From Rhyzopertha dominica (taxonomy: Eukaryota; Arthropoda; Insecta; Coleoptera; Bostrichidae): a stretch of DNA of 64,000 bases. This document shows, piece after piece, positions 52,108 through 64,000 of the stretch (the stretch's first letter is position 1; the number at the start of each line of letters is the position of its first letter). A model generated the notes under the pieces. The model ran no database searches and had not been told where the DNA came from. It saw nothing but the letters and a program-made list of their open reading frames with translations. Position numbers and translations under genes: made by a program. Location: contig QCXZ01000042.1 in the NCBI GenBank assembly GCA_025024175.1, positions 10,123,501 to 10,187,500 of the forward strand. The letters run 5' to 3'.

Positions 52108-52211
52108 TTGTTTGTTGAGATCCAAACTATGGATACCATCCTGGTGACATGAAATATTTTTCAGTATAAAAAAAGGTTTTGACTAGTTTAACCCACGCAG
52201 TTAGGTAAGTC

Positions 52212-55200
52212 TCATTCGTTCCCCACGATAAAACATTCGTCGAGGAAAGACTCTAATGTGTGGTATAAGTGGGGACGGACCAAAGTTAGGCTATGCGTCT
52301 CATCTGTATAACTCTGAAAAAAGATAAAAAAATATTAAGAACATGGTACATATTAGATTTTTTAATTTATGAAAATTAGTTGAGCAAAAGTTTTTTCTCT
52401 CTAACAGCAAAGACAGTAGAAGTAGTTGCTGTTACGGCAACTAGGTGACTTTGCCACTCATTTTAAACCTGAAGAAATAAATACGTATTTTTAAATATTG
52501 TAGCAATGTCGGACATCAACGACAATGTACTGAACTATTTTAGTAATAATGCACTGAATTATTAACTTAATTTAAAAATTACAACAGTGCTTTTCCATCA
52601 GAAATTTGATTGTTTTATAATAGCAAAATTTAAAAAAAAATTCTTTGGACAGGGTCAAAATCCAGTTTTTTGGAAATATTTCGAATATGTAATTTTTTTT
52701 CTGAAAATTGTTTACAACACTTTTTGTGAGAAATTTTATTTCTTATCTGATAGTAGTTTCACTTTTTGAATATATTAAGTATTTTCGGAGATTCAGATTT
52801 ATATGTATGCCAAAGTTCATATGTTGTCTTTCTAAAGTTATTGCGTCCACACAGAGCGACAAATACAGATAAGAAATTTTATTTGCTCAAATTTTGTTTT
52901 TTACGTTCTCGACCATTTTAAAGCAATTGAGCAAATAACAATTTTTGAAAATATTTTTCGCAGTACTTCCCTCCTTTGGATGAGGAAGTAAACACAAAAT
53001 AAAAGTATGGTAATTGGATTAGAAACCCAAAGAAGAGGTGAAATTGATCAACCATCAAAGGTTTCAGATAAAATAGTCGAACTATAACAGCTTGCAAAAA
53101 AATGTTCACAAATAACTACAGTAAGCTGGATATTTACCTGCTGCCTGAACAAGATGTCTTTCTGTTCCAAAATTTTCGACCACAGCATACTCTGCTGGTA
53201 ATGCACATTATCATCCAAAGTGCCATGTATTAAGAAGTAATCTTTATCCCTGATACCCTCATATTTGTTAATCAACTGTGCGTTCACATATCCTTCATAG
53301 TTATCTGTTTCATTCGGAAGACCCATGAATCTCTCAGTGTATATAGAATCTAAAAGCCAACCCAATTTACAGTATAGCAGCCATAACAAATATTAACTGA
53401 ACATACCATATAATGCCCAATCAGTGACTGGTGCTACAGACATGCCACACTTGAAAATGTTTTCAGTATCTGTCGCTAATGCCATTCCTGCAGCATAGCC
53501 GCCATAACTCCATCCCCAAATTGCAGTTCTATCTGCATCAACATATGTTAAGTTCTGTTGAATCTGCCTATGAAAGTGGAAGAAAATATTAGCTTTTGGT
53601 AAAAAAATTGTATATAAGACATACTTTGTAACATTGATCTGGTCTGCAATTTCCAATGTTCCTATAGCTCTGTAGTTGGAAAACAGGTATTTATCACCCT
53701 TGAGGCCGGAGCCTCTGCCATCAATAGTGGCATATATTATGCTCTTGTTAGCTGCCAAGTAACTTCCCCAATCTAAGCTAAACTTCTCGACAACCTGGTA
53801 AGAATCTGGACCACCGTATCTAAAAAAGACGAAATCGAAATCATAAAGTTTACCTTTTAAAACAATAAGACGTTTACCAATTTATAGAAGTTTATTCTCT
53901 CTAAATATGTTCAAGTTTGCTAAAAGCTTGCACTGATGTTATAATAAAAAATATTTAAAACAGCTTAGTTTACATTATAGTCATACTAGACACATCAAGT
54001 TTCATATATTTTGTTAATATAATGAAAGATAATTATCGCCCGAATTTTTTGTAAATGTGCATACGTGATATTTTATTGGGGTTTGCAGGCATATTATTGC
54101 CAGCCTTAACCGAGATTTGAACTCGGGATCTTTTGAACACTAGTGTTTGTTAATATATAATTAGCTTAGATTCATTTTTACATGATATCTAAATAATGAT
54201 GGTATCATTATCATTAAAACGTAAAATTCAGTATAACTCAAAACTGACATATCTTGACTAAGCTGGTTCTTCCCCTGTGCCCTCCATTTGTAAAAAAATT
54301 TTATACTCTGCAATTTTTATAATAACTCCAAATGTTTGATTTTTCTATTCTTACATAATATAAAATATAAATAAAGCACCAAATGTACTTGTTAAATTAT
54401 AAAATGCATGTCTATGCTGTGCTGTCCACACATCAACCATCTGCGGATAGATCTATTTCGCTGTCATTACAGCTCATCAGTGCAGTTTAGGTCTAGTGTA
54501 GACAGCACGGCATAGAACTGGTTTTGCTTATATACCAAAGCAATGGTATGATGTAAGTAAGAATTTAGGATGGCAATGCCATCTGTCACCGTTACACTGA
54601 CATGATGACAAAGCCACTTAGGCAGCTAGGTGGCTTTGTAATGCTGACAGATGGCATTGCCATCCTAAATTCTTACTTACTTGTTAAATTGTTATATAAA
54701 AGTATAATGGCAATGCAAGGACCTCCATACTCATAAAAACTTTACCATACAAATGTCCAATAAAGAAATATAATTTTGTGGAGAAGTTTGTTACAATGAA
54801 TTTTACAACAGCCTTTCAAAATATTCGCCATCCTCTTGGAATATTCTGTCATCCCTGGATAATCCAAAAACTTTCAGCTCCTCACTTTGTAGTATGTGTT
54901 TGTTTGCAAATTATTTACTTTAAATAATTCCAGAGAAAAGACCACTGGGTTTGAAATCAAGTGGTTATACAGCAGGACTTCTCCTACCCCTCCACTGGTT
55001 AAAGTAATTATTATTATTCATCACTCCAGAAAAACAAATGTTTTTCTAACAATTTTAAGTTCATAATAAAAGAAATTACAATAGATTTAAAACATGCTCG
55101 ACCACATAATAAAACAATCTGGAACCAAATGATGATCTTATTTTTGATAATCATGCGTGAACACAACTTCGTATTTTTGTAGCATTTAAATTATGTAGGC

Positions 55201-58200
55201 GGCTCAAAAAAATCGCGGGAAAATTTTGATTTTAATTATACAACTTTCGCCCAGACATTTTCAAATGATTTAGATTTTAAAGTTACTTACACATTAACAA
55301 GCATCGGGTACTTTGTATTTCCACTACTATCCATATTAGGAGGCAGCTTCAAGAGCACTTGAGCAGTGAACCCATCCGCAAGCGGGAATGTAAACCTCTG
55401 CGTGACTGGAACAAGTTTCTCTTGTGTCAGTTCGACCAATTCTTCGTTGTCTTCCCACACATCCAATCTGGTCTTGTTGCTGGCAAAGACCGCAACTTCG
55501 GGAACGCCAGGACCTTCACACGTCAGCACGTAATATGAATGAGAACCGCTGAAGACGGCGGAGTTGTAAAGGCATTCTGTCTTCGTGTTGATGGACGTCA
55601 CTTCACATGATATGCAAGTGGAAGTGCCGGATGAGGTGGACACGCTGTACAAGTGTTGGACTGCCGGATCTTCTTCTGTTGTGGCATGGTAGTAGCTGTA
55701 CAAAACAAAACGGAAGTTTTAAATGTATTGTATCAAACAGCAGAGCAACGTTTTTGCAAGTAACATGCCAATGGTTTATGAGACCAAGAATCAAAATAAT
55801 ACTAAAAAAGCTTTTTGACGAAAGGGATTTTAATGAATTTTCCTTGTATTGTCGAGATGTATTTAATTTGATTTTAAATAAAAAAGGTACATGTTGATCA
55901 TTATTACACCAACACTTATTTAATGAGCCTTATATGTAGAGAGGTTCTTGAGCTATCAGACAGACATCATCAGACAGAAAATGGAGACTCTGGAAGATGA
56001 GCTAAACTACATGGTGGAGCATGGGAGCAGGAGTTTCGAAAACGAAATTATTTCATTACTATGCATTATATATTTTCCACACAAGTAAGAGGTATCTCTT
56101 GCCCATATTTTCACGCAAACCTTGTGCACTAAATGATTAATTAATTGAGCCTGGCTTCGAAAAACCACAGGCTTGGGTGTTGCAGGTGGCTAAAGGACTG
56201 AAATAATCTTGTAAGGAACGATCCACTAGCGGCCGCTTACCACTGTAAAAAAATGTCATTTTCTCTCGAAAGAACTACAAGCAAGATAGCGGTATTAATA
56301 TGACGGTGGAAGGAGAGAAAAGCTTCTTCTAATTTTGGAAAAAAAAGCAAGTACATACCACCTACAAAACGCTTTGCATTGTACGCAATAAAAGTTTCTC
56401 CATAACAAACCCTTAAAGTGATTTTTAAATTTAATTTCAATATACACAACTGTGCAGAATAAGGTTCTTAGTACAAAATTTTTTGCTTACATTACATTCT
56501 GTGTGTTATCCCAACTGACGATCTCTGTCACAACAAATTTTCCGTTTGTAAGTGCTGTAACTGCACCATTTTCTTCTGTGTCCACCAAAGTCAAATGTCT
56601 GTAAGATCCAGCACCATTTCCTTGGTCCTGCGATAAGATAATGGCAAACTTTGAACCATCACTACTGAACAGTGGTGCAGTGAAAAGTTCGAGCCAACCA
56701 TTTGTTGAACTCAATGAAGCTACCTGCAAGAAAAATTACAAAATGTTGATCTTTATTAATGACAAAGTGGTAAAGTAATGTGCCATAATAAATTATTAAA
56801 TGCCAAGGAGAAATAATATCATTTATTCACAAATACCAACGAGATATGTAAAGTTTGTCTATATTTGAAACAATTTTATGGCTCAATATAGTATTTAACT
56901 TTTTGGGTTGTTTACGCTTTCACGCCTTTCAGCCAGGGCCGTATTAAAAGAATAATAATAGCAATTTGCACACACTTTAATTAAATAATATATACCTAAT
57001 TTATTTATATTATNACAAAAACTACGCAGGTAGATAATTCGCACTAAAAAATATTAAAAATTAATTATGGTCACAGTCACTATCACAAAATTCTTCATCA
57101 CTACTGTCGCTCCCTAGATTTATAATAAATTCTTGGACATGTTTGGCGTGATAATTATCTTCGATTTCATTTACATGTCGGACACAATTTGCCCAACTAA
57201 TTACATATATTTTATTGGCCTCTTCTTCAATTGTGCAATTACACTAAATTGGGATTTTCTCCCTAAGTACAATGATAGGGTCGAAGCCGATACACTTGAT
57301 GGCAATGATTCGCTGCTTCGAGGTCTGCTTTATATTCCTTTTTTTTTAAAGCTTTAGTTCTTAGTAACTTCCAACAACTATTCTCTTGTATAGTTATCTT
57401 CAAAATACAGATCATGTTTCTCTAAGAACTCCATAATCTCTTGTTTTCGACTGGTTCTATTTGAAATTTTATTTTTTTTTGTACAGTCATCGTGATGGTC
57501 AATTGAAGAACCTTTGATCCTGCGTGCAATATAATAATACGGTGCCCTTGGCAAACTGGCACGTTTTGATTTCTTTCCAATATTTCATTCTCTATTCGCT
57601 AATTCTGGGCGATTCCATTAAAACGTGTTTAGACGTAAACACAAATTTTAATTATTTCGGCGACTTTTTCTTGCAACATTCTTAGTGTCGGAACACAATT
57701 GTCTTTATATAAATCATAAATAATGGTCGTTAACAAACGTCAAAACTGTAAAATTTTTCCAAATATTGACAAACTTTATATTACAAGTTTTTTTTTAAAT
57801 CCTTTCAGTAAGACAGGAACAAATCAGATGTTGTAATGTCTGGCGATCTCGCCATGATTCCAGTACTACATCCAACAGACATAAATAACCATGGATGAGG
57901 TAAATACTATATTTACTTACTGTGATTTGGGTGTCAGCCGTGACATTATACGAAATAATACTGGATTGGTTTTGTACCCTGTTCAGCCATATGGCTGCCA
58001 CTGATGTGTTTGTTGCCCAAGAGACAGCAGACAAGATTGGCTCTCTAAAATATTAAAAAAGAAAGTAATGCAACAAATCCCTGCTTACTGGAAGGCTCGA
58101 AATACTTACGAAAAAGCACTTGGTGCCGTCAGATCTTTTACAGAAGTTGTATTCTCCAGATCAATCACGTGGAAAGTGACCGTGGGATTAGTGGTACCTG

Positions 58201-61200
58201 GCTGGCAGAGTGAAATTAATAGGTGATAAAGTCTAGTTGCTTTGAGGAAAAAAATAGTTACAATCATGATAAACTAAACTCTAAAAATGTACCGGAAGAA
58301 TTCACTAAAAATATTTCCCGTTAGCGGGCGTATTTGACATCACGTTACAAATAAAAGCAAATAAACCCAAAATTTTCCGATAAAATGTTAAAAGTTTCGT
58401 TACGTTTTTTCTCTGAATGCCATGGTAACCACTAACGACATTACAAAGCAAAATAACTTAGAAACTTCTAGATGCTGTATCTTATAAACGCTTCGACCGA
58501 ATTAAGGCTCATGTTGGACAAATTTTTTAGCAGATTACGATTTATTGAAACTTTTGGAAACATGATTTCTTTAAATAGCAGTAAAGAGCGCCGTTTAAAA
58601 AAATCCAGGTTACAATGATATCCCTTATTACGTCCTACAGCAGGTTTATAACTTAACTACATATACGTTGATTCCAGCATTACGCTTCACGAAATAATAT
58701 TTACTTTTACATACTCTCTATATTTACTTGTAACCTGATGAAACTACTGACATTTAACAATTGCACTAGCCAGAGGTAGTGGTGATGATCTGTTTTGAAC
58801 TCAAGGCAAGGCATTGTGAGCATAGTAAACCACGTCGAATAAGTCATACAAGGCTGTCTTTATGGTATGCTTCCCCCTTGTATTATGTGTATGTGTTATT
58901 TTTTAATTTATTTATCTTGTCTGCTTATGGTCTTGTGTTAATTTGATATTTCCTCTTCTTTGTCTTTGTGTGTATCGTTTACGCAGATCCCTGCCTTGTC
59001 ACTTGTTTTATGTTTAATAATTTCTTCACAACAACAAATATTACTGGTCTGGTTCTGTTTGTTTCTCAGGAAACTCATTCATATTCCCCGCTACATACCT
59101 GGCCTTCTTGAGGAGCCCCTGTCACCGATTTATGACGCAATATTTGAGCAAATTCAGGTCTAGCCTGATTTTTCTACAATGCAAATATTTTTTCATAGTT
59201 AAATATGTTTACTATGTCAAGACTGGAGTTTTTACTGCGAATTTTCTCCAGTTTATTGTAAACACATGCAATTTTTAGGTCCTACTAAATAACGAAATGA
59301 TCACAATTCACATCACATCACAAAAATATGTGTAGAGATAGTATGGGGGACACACCAGTCCTCAGCTTCTTTAGTAACATCTGCTATGTGAAAGCCTGTG
59401 GTATATCTGGGAGTGATGAAAATGCCTACCGTATGCTGCTTTCAATAAATCGTAAAATACATTTTTACAAACTGTCTGTGCACATAAGTTGTATATTTAA
59501 ATCTGTATACTCTTTACTTCTAGCTTATTTATAAAATGATAAATTTTTTAAGTTGTTTTTTAACACATTTAGGACATGGGCAGTTAGATAGTAAAGATGA
59601 TATGGAAAAATATTGTGTTATATGTAAACAACTGTGCAGAATGCTTACTTTTGGGTATCTAATTTGTGCCGCTTGGGTATACTGTGAAGAAAGGCTTCCA
59701 GGCTCTCCATAGAAGGGTATTGTCATAGCTCGCACTTCCCGGTCATCAAATTTCGCGTATGCCAACTTTTTACCGTCTGGAGATGCCCACATGGCTTCGT
59801 TTGAGCTAAGTACTTCCTCTAAAAAAATATTGGCATTAAAATGGTAACTAGAAGCAAGCCAACTTGAATGGTTGAAGTAGTAGCTATTTCAATATTTAGA
59901 AGTTAACCATTCCTTGCTTTAGCATCTTGTGGTGTTCTCAAGATTCTTCAGCTTACCTTCATACACCCAATCCGGTACACCATTGTGAACGAAACCAAAC
60001 TGTCCATCAGTGGTAAGCATGACTACGTCATCACTCACAGCATTCGATTTGTAATAGATATTGCTACCGTGAACAAAAAACAAAGCATTGTCTACTGGTC
60101 CCCATTTGGCTAACTGCATTATCCTTCCCAAAGTTGTGTTATCTACGCTCAGTGGGTAAGTGTTTTTAGTTTCCAAATCAATTACTGTGAACTGGGCAAT
60201 GTAGCTGTAACGGTAGACCTGGAATACAATTTTTGAATGGACGAGAGCAGGCATAATGATAGAAGTATTACTTTTTGATAGTTGTGGGCTAGTAGTAAGT
60301 AACGCTGATCTGGAGACAGCTCAAACGAGAAAGCTGCTGATAGAATCTGAAACAATAAATTTTGGAAGCAATTAAAATATTTAAAAACGAAAACGTGTTA
60401 CATAAGCATATAAAACCTTATTAGCCAAAATCAAATGCTCTCGATCGATCGAATTCTCGATGAAATCAATTTGTTAGAAAAAATCAGTTAAATTAATTAA
60501 TTGTTAGCAATCTGCACTCTACTCATCAGTATTTCTCAACTGAAAACGACATTGCTTCACTTGTCCAAGTGCTCTAATACATAATTCATTGATTACGTAA
60601 GAACAGGTGTTTCCATTTCTCCTAATGACATCCGTTTCCATTTAAATAATGCAGGAGTATATCGGCTTCGAAACGAATACAGCATAGCTTCCTGGATCCT
60701 TGATAATCAAAATATTGACGACCTCGCTCGTTATATTGTCCACCTTGTTAACCAAATTGCGATCTGAGCAAACCTGTTTATAAACATCCGCCTTGCTGAG
60801 GTATTGCGGTTCGTATTCTTGAATACTTATAGTTAATGTGTATCTTTGAGCTTTTTTTCCAGGAACATTTCTCTGGTTATATCTGGGTATTTTCGTAACA
60901 TCTCATGGTTTATGTTATGTAATTCTGTTTGCATGACAAAATTACCAGTATGATCGGTTGGTCGTACTTCCAATGTTTTTACAATAAAATCATCAAAGTG
61001 AATTACTTAAAGCACATAAAAATTATGCTTTTGGAAATATGGTCAACTGATAAAAATTTACTGGAGTCTTCTAGGCATTTAATGGATTAAAAAATCTATA
61101 GAATGCATTCAAGGTAGACGTATGTTCGTTGTTTACGGAAATCATGGCTCTATTCCGTTCCAATCCCGTTAGGTAATTATCATTGGGTGTGGACAAGAAA

Positions 61201-62920
61201 TTACGATGCTATTTAGAACAGTTTTAGATATAAATTTGAATAATATTCTTGTTCTTTCATACTTGTTTGCTTTTTATACCTGTATAGCTATCTGGTTGTC
61301 AGGATTTACCCATCAGAATTTCTAATAAAGTACTAACTGTTAGGTATAGGTGTATGTATACCAATGGCTTAGAAATTGGATGGCAGGTAGAGTAATAGCA
61401 TTGTAATTCCATGAGCGTTGTCATATTTTTGTGCTTCTGTACTAATTCAAAGCTANTTTGTTTCTTCGATTACGTTTCGTCCATGCGAAAATGTAGAAGA
61501 GCAAGCTGTTTAATCCAGGTCCTAGAAGAGGTACTGCCAGTAGACATCTACAATGATGAACTGCCATCAATGAAGAAAAGGTACCAGTTGTATCCAGATG
61601 CTCAAGAAATTATAATCAACGTGTATGAGTGTTTGATTAAGATGGGATAATCTAACCCGACTAAAGTTGCAAGTGATCTAAGAAAAGTACTGTATACATC
61701 GATTGATAAAACCATAAAAAAGATAGTTGCGGGTCAAAAAGTGGATATAAACAAAATACAATATTAAGTGAAAGTTAAATACAACATGTGTAAACAAAAT
61801 ATGATGTCTATGAATGCAAGATTGGATCAAAGATTAATTGATTCAGGTTACAATACTGGATAATGTATTTAGGTAGTACTGGCTTTAATTTTTAAACGCT
61901 TGACAAAAGATTGGCCATTATGGAATCACTGCGTAAAACAGCTGAGAAGCGAATACATTACGCAGATAAAACAGTATCGAGATGAAGGGCGGAATATAGT
62001 TTATCTCGATGAAACATGGTTTGATTCACATGATGTTGTAAAAAAGGGTCTTTCGAATGGTACAATTAATTGCTGTTTAAATACACCTCTCTGCGCGCTG
62101 CGTGCTAATGGAAGTAATGGATGAGCCCATAACCCACCTCTTTTGTCAGCAAGAAACAAAATAAAATGTTCTGCTGATTATTATCATCAAGATATGAATG
62201 TTGAGACTTGTTTTATAAAACGCCTGTTGCCATTTCTATCTCCTAATAGTGCAATAGTAATGGATTCTAAACAGTTAAATAAGAAACTGAATCAGGCAAC
62301 CAGAAAACGGGACATAATTGATTATACGAGGATAAATAACATTATAATAACCAAGAAAGCAACCAAAAAGGACTTGTTGGGCAGGATTAAAAATCTTAAC
62401 ATCCCTCAGCAACGCAGGATAGATAAAATTGCAAAAAAAAGGTGGCACATATTAGCGAGATTGCCTACTTACTACTGCGTTCTCAATCCTATTGAACTTA
62501 TTTGGAATTATTTAAAAAAGGATTAGGAGGCACAAAAATTCTCCTAATTTAAGTGCCAGCGTGTTGAAAGTTATTAGAAACGAAGTCGATAAATATCAAA
62601 AAGTGGATAAACTGGGAAAAGCATATTATTAAAATTGAAAACACATATCTATCTCCAAGTGTGAAAAGTTAAATAATTAATTTAAATTCTGATTAATAGC
62701 TAATTTGGATTCTATATAAATAAAGCTAATAACTAAACTTCCTACAGTTTTGAATTCGTATCAACGTAAGTCGATTAACGTAAAAAGACGCAGCATAAGC
62801 ATGTTAGAAAATAACGAACACTTACTGCATTTGATGATGAAAGTATAGTCCTCGTATCACGCTTTTCCACATCGTGTATTACAACATTCCCATCGGAATC
62901 TCTGTAGATTAATTCATTAT
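52212..62920 (-). CDS. DPP4: Dipeptidyl peptidase 4-like serine exopeptidase (5' partial)
   Basis: Cleaves X-Pro or X-Ala dipeptides from peptide N-termini; usually a type II membrane or secreted enzyme. Visible exons: 62826-62920, 60272-60346, 59957-60218, 59649-59818, 58110-58201, 57921-58044, 56491-56723, 55291-55695, 53625-53819, 53407-53567, 53138-53349, 52212-52313. They join in frame to about 708 residues. The N-terminal beta-propeller carries the double-Glu recognition motif DWVYEEEV, formed across the 59957/59818 junction. The hydrolase domain has the nucleophile motif GWSYGGY (Ser codon 53507-53509), the acid in HGTLDDNVHYQQ and the His in DETHSL. The triad is therefore complete and the enzyme should be active, unlike DPP6/10-type pseudoenzymes. 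The missing ~50-60 N-terminal residues (tail and anchor or signal) lie upstream. Introns carry several mobile elements. Confidence 0.95.
52769..52995 (+). repeat. Dispersed repeat tail, copy B
   Basis: Matches 2160-2395 along most of its length, with small indels, in the same orientation. It ends with a perfect hairpin acttcc (52965-52970) and ggaagt (52984-52989) around a 13-nt loop, at the same place as the hairpin in copy A. It lies in the last DPP4 intron and has no satellite beside it. Confidence 0.7.
54110..54126 (-). repeat. tRNA-like T-arm, possible SINE fragment
   Basis: On the minus strand, ccgag-ttcaaat-ctcgg forms a perfect 5-bp stem with a 7-nt loop resembling a tRNA T-arm / Pol III B box. 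No matching acceptor or D arm was found, so this is not a tRNA gene. It may be a tRNA-derived SINE remnant in a DPP4 intron. Confidence 0.35.
54401..54680 (+). repeat. MITE-like foldback element, copy 2, with 36-bp perfect inverted arms
   Basis: The first 219 bp match 19750-19973. Inverted arms ctatgctgtgctgtccacac (54412-54431) and gtgtagacagcacggcatag (54496-54515) repeat the copy 1 architecture. This copy continues into an extra inverted duplication: 54553-54588 and 54645-54680 are perfectly complementary over 36 bp. Inside them acaaagccac (54608-54617) pairs with gtggctttgt (54630-54639). It lies in the DPP4 intron between the exons at 53625-53819 and 55291-55695. Confidence 0.82.
57064..57600 (-). 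mobile_element. Decayed DDE (Tc1/mariner-like) transposase C-terminal half
   Basis: Minus-strand fragments in shifting frames follow the order of insect DDE transposases. GHRIIILHAGSKV lies near 57545. NRTSRKQEIMEFLEKHDLYF near 57450 is the segment after the second Asp. LRPYHC near 57270 corresponds to the LPPYHP.LNPIE region, with the glutamate lost. CVRHVNEIEDNYH then leads to an acidic tail, NLGSDSSDEEFCDS, and a stop at 57064. It is inactive and lies in a DPP4 intron. Confidence 0.7.
60500..60960 (-). other. Unassigned reading-frame-rich segment in a DPP4 intron
   Basis: On the minus strand one frame is open for about 110 codons (roughly 60656-60900, including SIQEYEPQYLSKADVYKQ) and, after a stop, for about 35 more (beginning METDVIRRNGNTCSYVI). 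There is no suitable start codon. I do not recognise the protein. It may be a relic of a mobile element or inserted gene. Confidence 0.3.
61495..62575 (+). mobile_element. Broken DDE (Tc1/mariner-like) transposase gene
   Basis: Nearly the whole transposase is readable across stops and frameshifts. A helix-turn-helix region around AQEIIINVYECLIKMG (61600-61650) is followed by the first catalytic Asp in IVYLDETWF (about 61998). KCSADYYHQDMN lies near 62168, the second Asp in IVMDSKQ near 62258, and the glutamate in LNPIELIWNYLK (62485-62520). Premature stops (after KMG and after GSNG) and the order of frames show an inactive copy. It lies antisense in a DPP4 intron. Terminal inverted repeats were not found. 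Confidence 0.8.
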
Positions 62921-63399
62921 CTGAAAGAAAAAACATACATAATGAAAAACAGAAAATATACCGACATAACTTGCACGCAATGCCAATTCGCAATTATAAT
63001 CGTGTTGCAAAAATAGCTTGCTACAAGAGTCATCGATTAGCAATCACATGAATTACGAATACAAAACGAAGAATATGAATCAAACTTGAACACGTGTTGA
63101 ATGTTAAATAGGGAATAGAGCTTCCGGACTGTCATTTCACTGGAGGAATGCAGCCAGTTCGTTGCGACACTGCAGTGATTATTAAAAGCGTTTTTGCGTG
63201 AAAATGACACGGACACCGGGGGTGTTTACAATGGCTCGCGCGCTGTTTTGTTATCCGGTGTAATTAGATTTTGTTTACGAACCGTCTCCCTGGATAATTG
63301 ATTTCAATTACACTTTGCATCCTATTTTCCGATCTGGCTCTGAAACGTTGCCGGAAGCTGCAACTGGCGGATTTTTTCCTACTGGTGTATTAACAGATG

Positions 63400-64000
63400 A
63401 ACTGCGTTTGGATTTTCTGTCTTTTTAACACTAGCGACCACTTTTTTCTGATGTTACAAAATCAGTTGAAGGCATCAAAATTAAACAAAAATGTAAGAGA
63501 TTCAGGTTGGCATATGACTCCTATTGTAAATTTTAGTACTAGAAAAATTCACTGTATTTATAATATTTTCACAAATATTGATGTAAACCACTTTTCTGTT
63601 TTCTCTGTGAATCCTGCCGTTTCAGATCATTTAGACTTAAATTTTCATTTTTTAGTAAAACAATAATTTGAGGAAGCCTCTTTATAAAGCAAGTATCTAT
63701 AGGCCTATAACAACTACAGGTAATAGGTATTTTAAAATCTTCGTAATCAAATAGATTGGTCATTTGTAAACCTTGATTGTAATATTGACTCTTTATTTCA
63801 ACGTTTTGTCGATCTAATTCGGGTAAACTACTTTCTTGCTTTTCCTGCAAAACTTTTCCGAAACAAAAACACGAAACCAGTAAAATGGTTTAGTGTTGAT
63901 CTTAAAAAATGAGAGAAAGCTTAAGATTATATAACGATATTTATAAATGTACTAATTCTGTTGTTTCGGGAGAAGTAGGAGAAAGTTATCAAAAAAATTA
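63400..64000 (+). mobile_element. Non-LTR retrotransposon endonuclease fragment, running off the window
   Basis: The end of an APE-type endonuclease is readable: IYNIFTNIDVNHFSV and NPAVSDHLDLNFHFLVK (about 63550-63660), with the conserved SDH motif. The linker towards the reverse transcriptase follows in other frames: FQRFVDL near 63805, KPVKWFSVDLK near 63880 and RESLRLYNDIYKCTNSVVS near 63915. Frameshifts are present. It resembles jockey-like elements and may be the same family as 34530-35270. Confidence 0.78.

Noticed and set aside
56220..56240. gatccactagcggccgc, resembling a cloning-vector polylinker
   Set aside because: Only a short partial match, flanked on both sides by ordinary AT-rich intron sequence. 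A chance NotI-containing string is more likely than vector contamination.
63569..63850. Minus-strand frame with a FKIPITCSCY motif, at first sight like the C-terminus of a cystine-knot ligand or an upstream DPP4 exon
   Set aside because: The plus strand of the same DNA reads as a non-LTR retrotransposon endonuclease and linker (IFTNID, AVSDH, KPVKWFSVDLK), so the minus frame is a shadow. It also lacks the other cysteines of a knot.

Overview
The window looks like nuclear DNA from an insect. It is AT-rich, the genes are split by GT-AG introns of 57 bp to about 2.7 kb, and the proteins match insect-type versions of conserved animal families. Remnants of non-LTR retrotransposons and of an insect-type DDE transposase are scattered through it. 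A beetle is plausible, but the sequence alone does not prove the order.

Layout. (1) 1-2135: eight copies of a ~271-bp satellite, followed by a 230-bp dispersed repeat tail (2160-2395). (2) 2753-8562, minus: golgin-97 (GOLGA1), a trans-Golgi coiled-coil tether with an N-terminal amphipathic start and a C-terminal GRIP domain; eight exons, 659 aa. (3) 9464-14249, minus: a fatty acid transport protein (FATP/SLC27) paralogue that is fully open (719 aa, ten exons) but has lost the ATP/AMP-binding motifs. (4) 15141-23059, minus: a canonical FATP (646 aa, ten exons) with all motifs intact and one GC-AG intron. (5) About 23213-47100: a 24-kb AT-rich stretch with no complete gene. It holds non-LTR reverse-transcriptase and endonuclease remnants, small hairpin elements and one orphan GC-rich open segment (38919-39133). 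(6) 47116-51884, plus: an M16 zinc metallopeptidase of the uncharacterised C05D11.1-like type, twelve exons, 1021 aa. (7) 52212-62920, minus: a dipeptidyl peptidase 4-like serine exopeptidase, tail to tail with the M16 gene. Twelve exons are visible; the N-terminal anchor exon is missing, probably beyond the window. Its introns carry two degraded DDE transposase copies, a foldback element and a second copy of the repeat tail seen next to the satellite. (8) 63400-64000, plus: a non-LTR retrotransposon fragment running off the end.

How the genes relate. The two FATP genes are a tandem duplication: introns 1-6 have identical phases, and exons 2, 3 and 5 have identical lengths (151, 238 and 202 nt). 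One copy keeps the acyl-CoA synthetase machinery and the other appears to be a pseudoenzyme; this is the most interesting biology in the window. The remaining genes are ordinary neighbours with no evident shared pathway. Exon borders were placed by reading splice consensus and frame by eye; every gene model below keeps frame through all of its junctions.
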